A stretch of 64,000 nt of DNA from Mesostigma viride (Eukaryota; Streptophyta; Mesostigmatophyceae; Mesostigmatales; Mesostigmataceae): NCBI GenBank assembly GCA_009746045.1, contig RPFO01000130.1:186001-250000 (forward strand), in the 5' to 3' direction. Shown one piece after another: positions 10,660-21,383 of the stretch. Numbering within the stretch: position 1 is the stretch's first letter; every line of letters begins with the position of its first letter. The notes beneath the pieces are model-generated. The model was not told where the DNA came from, ran no database searches, and worked only from the letters and a program-made list of their open reading frames with translations. The position numbers were made by a program, and so were the translations under genes.

Positions 10660-12811
10660 ATGAGGGGGTGGAGAGGAGGTCAGTTAGCTCCTTCATGAAA
10701 GCCTCCCAAACTGCCCTAGCCTGCGTGTCCTGCCACTTGGGATACCTACGCTGGAAGACAAGGATGAGATTCTGAATCTGAGAGGAGGACTGATGGTAAA
10801 AATCCCCCTGCATGAGAGATCCAAACCAGTTCTTGACATTCAGTTCCTCCCTAGCCAGCTGAAGAGAGAGAAGTGCATGATTCCCCTGCTCCCTAGTATA
10901 CCCCTCAGGCAGCCCCCTGACATTAATCCTATCCACAGGACGGTTTTCATTGTAAGTGGGCAACCTAGAGGGGGATGCAGGGGGAGAGGGAGAAGATGGG
11001 GTTGCTGCTGCAGCATTCACAGGAGCAACATGCTGAGAGGGAAGTGCTACTTGAGTGATCTGAGCAGGAGGGGCAAGCATGGGCTGTGTAGGAGGGTTAG
11101 GCAACATAGGGGTGGGCTGGGTGGGGGTGTGAGTGTGTGTCACTTCCCGCCTCCTGCTGCGGGCCTCCTCCCAATCATGGAAGGTGGGAGAGAGGGACAC
11201 TTCATCGTCAGTAGGGTTAGTAAAATCATAATGCAGCCAGGTAGGCGACCACCTACCCGCCCCTGACAGGATGGCATTGTGCAGGAGCTCCAGGAGTCGC
11301 ACCAGGCGAACCCTGTTACCCTGCACCCTCCTCCCTGAGAGGAGAGCCTGCAGGGCAGGCAACAGGTCGTCGCACACCCTGCGTGTGCCCTCTTGGAGGT
11401 TGGGCAAGCCCAGGATGTGCGTGATAATCGCACACACCAGGCTGCCCGCCTCCGCGACGTGCATCTGCTGGCTCCGGTCGGCCAGCCCACGGAAGGAGGC
11501 TGTGGCTGCCTGTATGGCACGCCACACGGCCTCATCACCCAGGGTGATGAAGTCCCGACCTTCCAGGTCGCCTTCCAGCTGTGCTGGCTGCTGCCCAGCC
11601 CTGGTGGGACCCTGAGGCCCCTCCGGCCCTGCCAGGGACTTGTCCTTGTTGCGGCTAGAGGGGGCCTGCCCCCCAGAGCCGCTGGAGGTGCCCGTGACAC
11701 CCTCCATGGGGGCTGCATCCCCCGCCAGCGCCGGAGGCGCCGGCGTCGCTGCCGGGGTCCCTGCGACCCCGGGCGCTTGCGTCGCCGCCGGGGTCCCTGC
11801 GACCCCAGTGGCCTCCTCAGCCACCTGGCCCCCCACGCTGGGCGGGGGAGCCCGCGGCTGAGGTTGGACCCTCTGACCTGCCAGAGGGTCCTGGGTGGTT
11901 TCACCACCCATGGGCGTGTTAGGGGCGTCTGCCGCCCCGCGCTCCGTCGCAGGCGGCATCGCAGCCGCCTCACGCCTCTCCGGGCCCCAGCCAACTGGCG
12001 TGACTTGGGGCCACGGCCCCAACGGAGTCAGCGCGATCTCCTGAGTGGCGACCACGCGCAGCGCCTCTCTCTGACGCTGTCTGGACGCCCACTGATCCAC
12101 AGTGCCGGGGTTTCGCCGCGGCCTATTGGTGTAACACCACAGCCAAACTGCCACCTGAATCAGTGGAAACTGCATCCGCAAACGATTCTCGATCAGCGTT
12201 TGCGTCCGATGAACCTCAATCGCATGGATCGGCTCATCTGCCGTCAACTGGAAACGTTGCCGAATGATCCAGCCGTTCACCGAAATGAACGCTGGGATGT
12301 CGTCCTCCCCAATGGGGAGATAATGGGGTGCGCGCCCGAACGCGACCGGGGGCGGAACATGTTCCCCATACCGGTCAATGTCCATGATGGCCATCTGTCG
12401 GCCCACGGAAAGGTTGCCAGACGTCGCAGGTGTCTGCGACGAAAGCTCGAGCGAAGGCCGAGGCCTCGCAGGCTGCACCTCCCCATCCTCCTCGGAGGAG
12501 TCACTCCGTTCACGACCCCCGTCACCTGCGACGGGGGAATTACGTGCCCGGGGGACCTGCCCCCCAGGTGCCATGGCGGACGAACCGCCAATGGCAAACG
12601 GACGACCGCTCGCCATCCCCCGGGCGCCGGGCCCCACCTGCGGGGTCCGACGCCTGGGGTGGTCGGCGACCACCGTGCGGAAGGTGACGTTGGGCGTCAC
12701 CCTCGCAGCATCGTTGGTGGAGGGCGTGCCCTCCGGCGTGAGTCGGGGTGAGGTGCGCCTGGCAGGCGCCTTCCCCTTGTTGTTGTTGTTGTCGCCGTTG
12801 TTGGAAGCCAT
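10658..12811 (-). CDS. N-terminal region of the LTR-element polyprotein
   Basis: Open frame of 718 codons from ATG 12,811, only 39 nt inside the 5' LTR, so the start is well placed. No known domain recognised. Composition: a basic Ser/Pro-rich N-terminus, a conserved-looking segment (about residues 155-245, FGRAPHYLPIGEDD, WLWCYTNRPRRN), an Ala/Pro/Gly-rich linker with VAGTPAAT repeats, a helical region (about 430-540, HILGLPNLQEGTRRV), a His/Thr/Pro-rich linker, and a final helical part ending in EAFMKELTDLL. At the LINE target site it continues in frame into Gag. It probably forms an unusually long Gag. The last codons before 10,638 are LINE-derived readthrough. Confidence 0.75.
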
Positions 12812-12838
12812 ATTTTTTATTTGCGAAAAAATAAAAAA

Positions 12839-12850
12839 CTTTTCAGTCCA
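12839..12850 (-). promoter_or_regulatory. candidate primer-binding site
   Basis: On the minus strand TGGACTGAAAAG directly follows the 5' LTR. TGG adjacent to the LTR is the usual complement of a tRNA 3' CCA. The tRNA was not identified. Confidence 0.5.
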
Positions 12851-13310
12851 AGTTGGATGCGGAGTCGAACGACGATAGACAACTGCTGAAGCTGAAAGCG
12901 AATGATGATTGTATTAGCAATAACACAATGAGAGAGCAATGGAAGCTGAGGGCTCAGAATGGAACGTCTGGGCAAACTCGGGTGCTGCGGCACTCCCCAG
13001 TGCTACGCCTATATGCCTATGGCGGTGCTACCTGCAGCACCTCACCAGTGGACAACTGTACACTGCAATGCCATGCGACCACGTCACTAGCATCAACTAC
13101 ACTCGGCCCGTCCAGAACCGGATAACCCGGGTCTGGCGGGTCGAGCTAGAGCCTAGGCACAGTCTGGCACTAACCGCACATCGGTCCACATGACACCTCA
13201 GTACCGTACACCCTGCCGTACTGTACTGAGGTGTCCCGCTCAGCCGCGGTAGGCAATACGCGGCGCGCAGGCCGGAAATCCGTGTGTCAGCCTAAGCATC
13301 TCATCTAACT
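12851..13310 (-). repeat. 5' LTR
   Basis: 460 bp, matching the 3' LTR apart from a 2-bp indel. Should contain the element promoter and polyadenylation signals. Flanked on the right by target duplication ACCTC (13,311-13,315). Confidence 0.93.
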
Positions 13311-13757
13311 ACCTCCGGGGCGACTCCTTCCTGGGGAAGCTCGGCGGCCCCACCGCCCCCGTCTTGGTGGAATTCCACCGCAAGGAGGACAAACTGCAGG
13401 TGCAGAAGGCCCGCCGGAACCTCCACGATACCCAACTGAGCATGAACGATTACTATACCCCGGAGCAGCTTGAGGCCCGGGCTGCCGCCCTGAACCGGCC
13501 GGAGGTCCACCAGGCACGGGCAGCCAAGCAGGCCAACCCGCAACAACGGTGCAGCATCTATGCCCGCCTCTTTAATGGCGTCTTCATCGTCCGCATTAAC
13601 GGCCGGCCAGGACCTTCCTCCAATGACGGCGACCGCCATGGATACCGCCGTTCCAGCGCCCCAGCCCCCTGCTCGGCCCCCGCCGTCACCACCATCGCCA
13701 CCGGCATCGACGGTCACCTGCTCCCCAGCACGTGTGGGGATCCGCCGGGGCAACTAA
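13311..13757 (+). pseudogene. LINE ORF1, 3' part
   Basis: Continuation of the ORF1 that stops at 3,548. The target duplication shows they were contiguous. Encodes the ORF1 C-terminal domain: FLGKLGGPTAPVLVEF, RRNLHDTQLSMNDYYTPEQ, then YARLFNGVFIVRINGRPG, matching the DDDLTPAQQ...GGDLYVN layout of the other ORF1 copies but clearly diverged. It ends by 13,757 in a stop in a shifted frame. Confidence 0.7.
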
Positions 13758-14080
13758 TTTAGCTCAGGTATGGCTGCCAGGCTTGGCCGTGCCCCTAATA
13801 AATTCGTTCGCTTTGCACCCGAGCCGGAGCCCGCGCTGCACGAACCTTCCTCAACTATTAATATCGACGCTCGCGGCCCTGTGGCTCCGCGGCTCTAGCA
13901 GTGGGATCTGCCTAACTCCCGGCTCAAGCAGTGGGATCTGCCTAACTCCCCTTCCCGCCCCTTTGCCTTCGCAGCCCTTGGGCTGTCGAAGAGAGAGCAA
14001 CGGGTCGGCAGTGAGCCAGGTTTGCCCCGCCTCGCGCGGCAGTCTGCCTCCGAAACCTCCTCAGACTGCACGCATTTCTT
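13758..14080 (+). other. LINE ORF1-ORF2 spacer
   Basis: About 320 bp with no convincing domain, between ORF1 and the start of ORF2-like coding. A short tandem duplication (GCAGTGGGATCTGCCTAACT) lies at about 13,900-13,947. Confidence 0.5.
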
Positions 14081-17000
14081 ATGCGTGCAGACGCAGATTC
14101 ATTCTACCTGGCCACCCGAGCCAACCGTCGGCGTCGCCTCGACGCGTTGGCAGGAAGAATCGAAACGGTGATTGAAAGCTTAAGTCCTCAACCCGCCCCC
14201 CCTAGTAACCCCCCCACCTCCACCCCCACCCCCATCACCACCCTGCCCCATCTCCGCCCCCACCCCCGCATGCACCCCGCTTTTCGGTCAACGCGCGCCA
14301 TTGGTCATCGCCACCTTCAACGCCCACACGCTCCAGCCCGACGCTGACCGCTGTCACTGCCTGCGCAGCGACGACTGTCAGTGCCATCGAGTCTCTTTCT
14401 GCATCGACAATAATAACATCGCCATCCTGGGAATCCAAGAACACAGGCGCACTGCATCGGCCCGCGGACCGACTGCCCTTGCATGCTGCTGACGACATCG
14501 ACGGCTGGTGGTGTCATTACGGAGGCGGCGACGGCACCGGGAACGGGGGCGTCGGTCTCCTCTGCTCCCCGCTCGCCATACGACACATATGGGCGAACCC
14601 CATCTGGTCAACGCTCGCTTCCTCGTGGCCACCTTCCATTCGGTGGAGGGCCACTCCACCTACGCCCTGACGGTGGGCGTCGGTTACGCACCCCACTCCG
14701 GCCACCCTGAACAAGATCGCAAGGACTTATTTGCTGCGCTCGAGAACCTGGCAAACGGCACCCCTGGTCGCAACTACCTTGCTCTGCTACTGGACGCCAA
14801 TGCCACGCTACCACCGGGTACCGTGGCGGATGTCGGCACGCCCCCAACGGTATGGTCTCCAATACCAACACTGAACTTTTTGCTGATTAATTTGCTTACG
14901 ACATGCGATTTGGTAACTGCCAACACCCGCTTTCCACATAGTCCAGATGCTTTGGTCACACACACCTCGCCAACTGGCACCGAACGCTGCATCGACTATG
15001 TTGTATTTTGTAATGCGCAAGCGTCATCAAGGATCTGTACCGGCTAGCTGCTCGCTGGCACGTGATCCCCCTGGTGCGCTCCGATCGTCGCATCGTCACC
15101 GCCCGCATCCGCCTGCGATTCCCTCGCACTTTCGTAAGCAGGTGGCACCACCTGATTTGCGCACACTGCGCAGTTGCTTGAGAAATCTGACGCCACTCTG
15201 GAGGACTTCCCTGAAAAACGCGCCCACAAGCGCGCGGCAGAGGAGTTCGTCGACGCGCTGGACATCCCGGCCAGCCACGCCCAGCTGCCCGCTGCCGGCC
15301 CGGCATCGGCCCTTTGGCACCTCGCTGGCAAGCTGCCCGCGGCAGCCGGGGGCCCTGCTGCCCCCCCGCCGCCCGCCCCGCTTCACCAGCCTGCACCGGC
15401 TTCCCGCCGTCATCCAGCCAGGCCTGGCAAGCCCTGCGCGACAACTGCGACCCCGCCCGCTACGCTCGCCTCAAAGCCGATTACCACTCGGCCATCGATC
15501 CGGCAGGCGACCAAGGAGCAGGAGGACCTCCATGTCCGCGAGTACTTCGCCCATCTCCAGGACCAGCTGCCACGGCAAGTATGCCTGGACCCGCCTGCGT
15601 CACGCCCAACGCCCAGCCGGCGGCGCGCAGCCGGCGCCGCGGACGCTCTCTGGCTCACCACAGCAGCAGCTTGACCAGTGGTATTCCTCCCAGTCCCAGC
15701 TGCTCGGCGCCCCCCCGCCCCCTCTGCCGCTTGGCCCTCTGGCAGCTGCGCGCCTGGCGCCTGCGGGCGTCACTGCGCCGCCCACGCCGCCCGCCGCTGA
15801 GCAGGACTACACGTACCCGGCCCTGACGGAACCCCTGGCCGACCCCAACGAGCTACCGCCGTTCGCCGAGCTCGAGCTCAGTGCGCACCGCCGCCAAGCA
15901 ACTCCGCTTCTACGCCGCCGTTGGACCTGACCAGCTACCCGCCCCGGTGATTAAGCTGACGGCGCTCACGGGGTTCCTGCTTGACGTCTGCAACCGGATC
16001 CTGCTTGCCAACGCGCCGCCGATTCCTGAGTGGCAGCACAGCTACCGTATTACTGTATGCTGTACAAAAACAAAGGTTCCCCTGACGACCCCGCCAACTA
16101 CCGAGGAGTCTGCATCCAGAGCGCCGCACTCAAGTTGTTCATGCGCATGATCCTCAAACGCCTCAACCGCCTTCGTTCTGCTCTCAACCGTCACCTAGGG
16201 GAAAGTCAAATGGGCTTTCGTCCTGGGCGCAACACCGTCATGGCCATCTTCGTCGCCCGTCGCCTCTTCGAGGAAATCGCTCTCCTGCAACCTGATGAGT
16301 TTCCCGCCATCCTGATCTTCGTCGACTTCATCAAGGCTTTTGATTCTGTCCTCTGGGACGCCTCTATTATGGGCTGTCCTTGCTCGCGCTCGCGTCCCCA
16401 CTCCCCTGATTACCGTCATCCGCACGCTGTATGAGGGGTCAACCACTTCGGTGCGCACTCAACCCGGCTTTACCCCGCTATGCCCACTGCAGACCGGCGT
16501 CTGGCATGCAGCCGGTTGCGTCCTGTTGCAGTACCTGTTTATTACTGTAATGGATTATGTTATGCGCCAGGCCCGTGCTCCGGCTTTGCTAGCATTGCAG
16601 GCCGTGCCCCTGGCCTAGCGATCACGAACGAGCTTGGGGAAGGGGGGCCGATTAACAAGCAGAATTTACTAGCTGACCTCATTTATGCCGACGACATCAC
16701 GTGCACTCATCGTGAAGCCGGAGTCTGCCCAACTTTGGCTTGACTGCCTGGCGCTCGAGGCTCGGGCGGTTGGTCTAGAAATCAGCCCCAAAACGGAGGC
16801 CCTGGCCCTCGGCATGGCAGGGCCCCCACCCACACTCCGCCTCTTAGACGTCACCGAGGTCAACTACCCCATTTCAGGCCGCTTCAAGCTGCTCGGCAGT
16901 TGGCTTCCCGACTGCGAGGACGACCTGACGACACGGATCGGCATGCATGGCGTGGGCGCAACTCCATGACCACCGCCGCTGGTGCATGGAGCAACCCCGC

Positions 17001-17170
17001 CCTATCCCGGATCGTCAAGCGTGACCTCTTCAAGGTCGTCATTCGATCTGCCGATCCTGACCTACGGCGCCGAGACCTGGAACGTCACTGACGCAGGAGC
17101 TGGAGCAACGACTCAACGGCAACGTCACCAAGATGCTGCGCAAGGCCCTTAACATCCCCTTTGGTTTGCA
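14081..17170 (+). pseudogene. LINE ORF2: endonuclease and reverse transcriptase, decayed
   Basis: APE-type (EEP) endonuclease then reverse transcriptase, spread over several frames. Endonuclease landmarks: VIATFNAHTL (14,301), ILGIQEHR (14,425, catalytic Glu), GVGYAPHSG (14,680), LLLDANA (14,787), ERCIDYVVF (14,982), and LVRSDRRIV at about 15,070 where the family has SDH. Reverse transcriptase landmarks: PANYRGVCIQSAALKLF, GFRPGRNTVMAI, ILIFVDFIKAFDS (16,312), LLQYLFI, and LADLIYADDITC (16,672), followed by GLEISPKTEALALGM. Stops, frameshifts and a weak linker (15,100-16,000) show that it is dead. It belongs to the same LINE as the ORF1 at 2,643 and 13,311. Confidence 0.85.
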
Positions 17171-17299
17171 CATTAGTTAGTAATGAGGATTTGTACGCTG
17201 ATTTGCCCTATGTTTCCCACAGTATTAGGCACAGGCGCCTGGGCCTAGCCAGTAGCCGGGCACCTGGCCCGCACAGATCAGGTTGAGACATCAGATAGA
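17171..17299. other. no gene seen
   Basis: Short sequence between the ORF2 relic and the next composite element. Probably LINE 3' remnants. Confidence 0.3.
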
Positions 17300-17712
17300 C
17301 TAGCTCAGGCACCAAGCCCACCCAGCCTGGGCGATATGTCCTCACCTGGCGTGCCCCAGGCCGCGCGCGGCAGGGCCGCCATGCACCCGTAGACTTTTCG
17401 TGATAGACTCGACATGGACATGTGCTACACTAGACGTGACGGGCTCACACCCGGGCAGCCTCCTGGTTTGTCTGTCATATGGAGGCAGATGGTACGCAAG
17501 GATCGATGGCAAGTAGTGATGAAGGAGAACACCCCCACGTCTGTGGGGGCTCCGCGTGTGACCGCGGATGGCATATATAATAGCTACGGGCCGCGGTGCC
17601 CACAACCCTGTAACTAGGACGTAGATAGCTTACATCATCCATTCCATCCGATGTTCCCCTCCCACTGAGGACTTATGCTCACGTGACGCAGTCACGTGTC
17701 TATTAATAATTA
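17300..17712 (+). mobile_element. short composite LINE-derived element, copy 1
   Basis: The left part (17,310-17,395) matches the LINE 5' region at 2,665-2,745. The right part is a 3' end, with CCCCCACGTCTGTGGGGG (a small stem) at about 17,530, the terminal hairpin CACGTGACGCAGTCACGTG (17,680-17,698), and an AATTAAT-type tail. There is no ORF1 or ORF2 between them. Copies at 24,131-24,512 and 28,058-28,283 are very similar. Structure suggests a non-autonomous, SINE-like internal-deletion derivative. Confidence 0.7.
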
Positions 17713-18815
17713 ATAAATGGATATTTTATCACGTATGGCTATATCTAAAATAGCGCCTTGATGATTGATAATCCATGCGAAAGACCTTCAGCTTCCTGTG
17801 CGTCACAGCGCACGATGGTGGCTACTTGTCACACAATACGAATAAGCTCAAACCCAAAAACCTGGTTTCGTACATTACAATTATGTTACCGCACAGATTG
17901 AAACACTCAATACTGGAAGACTTACACCCAGTAGGCGAGGAATTCGCACTCGAGCCCACAGGAGAATTACACTCCACGATTAAGCAGTAAATCTGTAGAG
18001 CAACGTGGTAAATTTACGATATCTAAAAGGTCCGGATTGCTGGCATTGCTCGTGCCTTGACTATTTCGTCCCTTTTTCCCCGTTGGTGGCTGCGCCTCGC
18101 GCTGCATGCCAATTACCAGGCATGACGTCAGGTCCGCGCGGGGACGGGCTTCTCGAACCGTCTAGAACATATTAATGACCAGGACGGCTAGGACTCTGTT
18201 AAAAATATCCAAATGTCCGTAGGTACCATCGTAACATGTGTGCAGTGCCACTTGGCCGTCCCGTTCTGGCGCTAGGTCCGCCTACGGCGCAAATGCCAAG
18301 TTCATAAGCAAAACTTCTACACTTACTTCCACACGGATTGCATCGGCTGCCAACTATACTCTGGCCTCGGCACTCGCGCCGGATTACGGTCGGCGCTGAT
18401 CGATCGACCGGGACGCCCGGATATAAATTAATATCACATTGGTCCGCACAAATTTAATAACACAGACAAATAACATGTTGCATCCGTGCATCACACCTCC
18501 CCCCCCAACAAAAGAGGAGGCTACTCCTGTAGCCGGGACTTAGACTGCAAACATGGTCACTGTTGCCTTCCAGGGCGCGCAACGTGCCACCAAGTCACCA
18601 TCAGTTGGCGATGATCTACGACGCCGGGCGGTAGTAAAGGCTCGGGCGGTGGCCCCCACGTCCTAATTGCTGGCGCAGAGGTGCGGCCGGGCGTTGACGC
18701 CGGTGGACACGCTCAGCCGGCGCGGACTCGGCCGGCTCGGGAAGAGGCAGGCCGTTGGCCTGGACTAGAGCGTGCTGGAAGGTGAGTTGCCGCTCGCCGG
18801 CACGTGCATTGATTG
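17713..18815. other. no gene recognised
   Basis: About 1.1 kb unlike its neighbours: AT-rich to 18,480, then GC-rich from 18,540. No frame has a recognisable domain. The GC-rich end may belong to the LINE 3' piece at 18,816. Confidence 0.4.
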
Positions 18816-19690
18816 GTTTGGCCAGGTTGACATCCCGCAGGGCGATCCAGGGGGAAAACGATCAGGAAGGCGGCGAGGACCGTGTGTCCGGTGAGCGACA
18901 CCGAGGCTCCTGTCCAAACAATACCGCAGTGGTTAATTAATTAATTAATTAATTAATTAACTAACTCATTAATTAATTAATTAATTAACTAATGAGGGTT
19001 CGACCACTTTGGTGCGCACTCAACCCGGCTGTATCCCGCCATGTCCACTGCAGACCGGCGTCTGGCATGCAGGGTTGCGTCCTGTCCCCGTACCTGTTTA
19101 TTATTATTGTAGTGGATTATGTTATGCGCCAGGCACGTGCCCGCTTTGCTAGCATTGCAGGCCGTGCCCCTGGCCTAGTGATCACGAACGAGCTTGGGGA
19201 AGGGGGCCGACTAACAAGCAGAATTTACTAGCTGACCTCATTGATGCCGACGACATCACGTGCACTCATCGTGAAGCCGGAGTCTGCCCAACTTTGGCTT
19301 GACTGCCTGGCGCTCGAGGCTCGGGCGGTCGGTCTAGAAATCAGCCCCGAAACGGAGGCCCTGGCTCTCGGCATGGCAGGGCCCCCGCCAACACTCCGCC
19401 TCTTAGACGACACCGAGGTCAACTACCCTACTTCAGGCCGCTTCAAGCTGCTCAACCATGGCGTTTGGCCAGGTTGACATCCCGCAGGGCGATCCAGGGG
19501 GAAAACGATCAGGAAGGCGGCGAGGACCGTGTGTCCGCTGAGCGACACCGAGGCCGGCTCCTGTCCAAACAATACCGCAGTAATTAATTAATTAATTAAT
19601 GAGGGTTCGACCACTTCGGTGCGCACTCAACCCGGCTTTACCCCGCCATGTCCACTGCAGACCGGCGTCTGGCATGCAGGGACCGTTGCG
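18816..19690 (+). pseudogene. tandem LINE 3' ends and RT fragments
   Basis: Two copies of a 115-bp LINE 3' end (about 18,820-18,935 and 19,467-19,582, starting GTTTGGCCAGGTTGACATCC) each run into an (AATT)n tail. Each is followed by a fragment of the same reverse transcriptase as at 16,433 (18,991-19,465 and 19,598-19,690). The longer fragment carries the segment after YADD, with the catalytic codons altered (CTCATTGATGCCGACGAC), and the GLEISPETEALALGM block. This looks like insertion of a 3' end into an RT gene followed by tandem duplication. Confidence 0.7.
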
Positions 19691-20955
19691 TCCTGAAGAG
19701 GGTAGGTCTCTGTCCTCTGACATTGATCCTTCTCTGCATGCAGCAGCTGATCGCTGTGCAGGCTCTCTTAGCGCGTAGCTCTCTTGCTGATTGCTACACC
19801 GCTGATATCTGGCTAGATGGTCGAGTTTCGGAGCAAGTGCAGGGTGCTGTCTTGACTCCTACTCCAGTTGATTGGACTCCCGCTCAGAAGGCGACGGAGT
19901 TGAACAGGGTGCAGCAGTCAGGGCTACAACCTATGGTTGGGAAGATGGGGTTTTGTACAAGCTGTTGGGCAAGCGTAGAGTGGTCGTCCCACCGCCTGAC
20001 AAGCGCGCTGCTGTAGTGCAGGCGTACCACGAGCGGTATGGTCACTTGGGTGGCAATCGCACGCTCAGCCTCGTACGGACCATCTATTGGTGGAATAACA
20101 TGCGACACACGGTGGCCCAGGTCGTGGCCAGCTGTGTCCCGTCTGCTCGAACCAAGGCTAACTTTAGCGCAGATCATGGTGCCAAGGAGCTGATGTCGCT
20201 TCCCATCAAGGGCTTGTTTTATCGCTGGCACGTCGATCTGTGCGGGCCGTTTCAGGAGAGTCCTGACGGCAACCTCTATGTCATGGTATGCGTGGAGAGC
20301 TTTAGCAAATGGGTTGAGTTGATCCCCATTGCTGACAAGCATGCCGCTACTATACAGCGAAGCATTTTGCGGACATCATAACCAGGTTTGGGGCTCCCGC
20401 GGAGGTAGTCACGGACCAGGGTGGGAGTTCAGGGGTGAGTTCCAGGAGTTGCTGGATGGATGTCTTATTGATCACCGTCGCACTTCTCGGGAAGCTGCAT
20501 CCTCAGGCCAATGGTTTGGCTGAGAGATTGGTGCAGACCGTCAAGCAGGCGCTGCGCAAGTGGAGCCTGCAGGTGCCGGAGTCGGCCAGGTGGGATCGCG
20601 GGTTGGCATGGATTGCCATGGGTTATCGCATGTCTCCCCAGGAGTCTCTCGCTACCTTCTCCCCGTATTTCCTTCTGTTCGGGCGTAATCCTCTTTTGCC
20701 TATGGAGGCACAGGTTGAGCACCCCGAACCCATGGCCTTCGACAACGCTCAGCAATTTTTGGTTGAGGTGCTGGCCAGGGCAGAGACTTTTAAGAAGGTC
20801 ATGCCCATCGCGATGAACAACTTACAAGTTCATTGCTCAGCACAGGGACTTCCTGTGCTACGCTCAGCGCCGGGGGGGCGCATACATGGCTCGACAGCTG
20901 CGGTATAAGCCAGGGCAGTATGTTTTCCTGCGCACTCAGCTGAAGAACACTCTGG
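19691..20955 (+). pseudogene. Ty3/Gypsy integrase, frameshifted
   Basis: Joined abruptly to the LINE fragment. Encodes the RNase H-integrase linker (DWTPAQKATELNRVQ), the zinc-binding region (HERYGHLGGNRTLSLVRTIY), and the catalytic core: WHVDLCGPFQES (first Asp), EVVTDQGG (second Asp, another frame) and HPQANGLAERLVQT (Glu, third frame), then FSPYFLLFGRNPLLPME. The family's CPVC motif is read here as SCVPSAR; the CPVC bases are in the next frame. At least three frames are used, so it is inactive. No reverse transcriptase or 5' LTR remains. Confidence 0.85.
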
Positions 20956-21354
20956 ATGTGGATCGAGGCGGGGGCCACCATTTTGCGCATTGTGGTTATC
21001 AAACCATCGGGAGTGGCTATTTTGGAGGGCGCCGACGGGAGCCGTACGACTGACAACCTCAGCAATCTCAGTCGCTGGTCGCTGCCCAACTTGGTCCATG
21101 ACCTCCAGCCGCACACGTCTCGCCGAGTCAAGGACGCCCAGTGTCAGGTTTGTCACCGGGTCGATCAGGCGGAGTCCATGTTATTGTGTGATCAGTGTAA
21201 CTGTGGTTGGCACATGCAGTGTTTGCAGCCAGTGGTCACCAGCATTCCGGAGGGGGATTGGTTTTGTCCAGTGTGCACTGCTGCGCAGTTCACCTCCCGC
21301 AGCTTGACTGCGGTCACCGCTGCCCTTGTCTTGGTACAATCGCTGTCTTCGTGA
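20956..21354 (+). CDS. Gypsy integrase C-terminus with PHD finger
   Basis: Open frame containing a short beta-rich segment (ATILRIVVIKPSGVAILEGADG), the usual DNA-binding tail region of Gypsy integrase. Then comes a PHD-type zinc finger at 21,139-21,290 with the C4HC3 pattern: CQVCHRVDQAESMLLCDQC, GWHMQC, then DWFCPVC. PHD fingers bind histone H3 tails, so the domain could guide integration to particular chromatin, by analogy with chromodomain integrases. That role is inference. The finger retains all its metal ligands although the upstream integrase is broken. Confidence 0.8.
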   Translation: MWIEAGATILRIVVIKPSGVAILEGADGSRTTDNLSNLSRWSLPNLVHDLQPHTSRRVKDAQCQVCHRVDQAESMLLCDQCNCGWHMQCLQPVVTSIPEGDWFCPVCTAAQFTSRSLTAVTAALVLVQSLSS

Positions 21355-21365
21355 TGGGGCCGGTC

Positions 21366-21383
21366 GCCAGCGAGGGGGGAAAT
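21366..21383 (+). promoter_or_regulatory. candidate polypurine tract, Gypsy 3' LTR start
   Basis: GCCAGCGAGGGGGGAAAT directly precedes TGATACATATGG, the arrangement expected at the start of a Gypsy 3' LTR. No second LTR is available to confirm it or find its end. Confidence 0.4.

Larger units (their letters stand above)
3549..13310 (-). mobile_element. complete LTR retrotransposon inserted in LINE ORF1
   Basis: Two direct repeats (3,549-4,006 and 12,851-13,310) start AGTTGGAT and end ATCTAACT. They are flanked by a 5-bp target duplication ACCTC (3,544-3,548 and 13,311-13,315). Coding sense is minus, so the right copy is the 5' LTR. Order along the element: 5' LTR, primer-binding-like TGGACTGAAAAG, a 718-codon N-terminal region, Gag with CCHC knuckles, integrase, protease, reverse transcriptase, RNase H, a 1-kb non-coding stretch, a purine tract, 3' LTR. 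It resembles Ty1/Copia in having integrase before reverse transcriptase, but protease lies after integrase. Two LINEs (5,615-6,288, 10,112-10,645) and several frameshifts break the coding region. Confidence 0.93.

Noticed and set aside
11393-12751. 452-codon plus-strand frame opposite the LTR-element N-terminal region
   Set aside because: GC-rich antisense frame without a domain. The minus-strand frame starts right after the LTR and continues into Gag.
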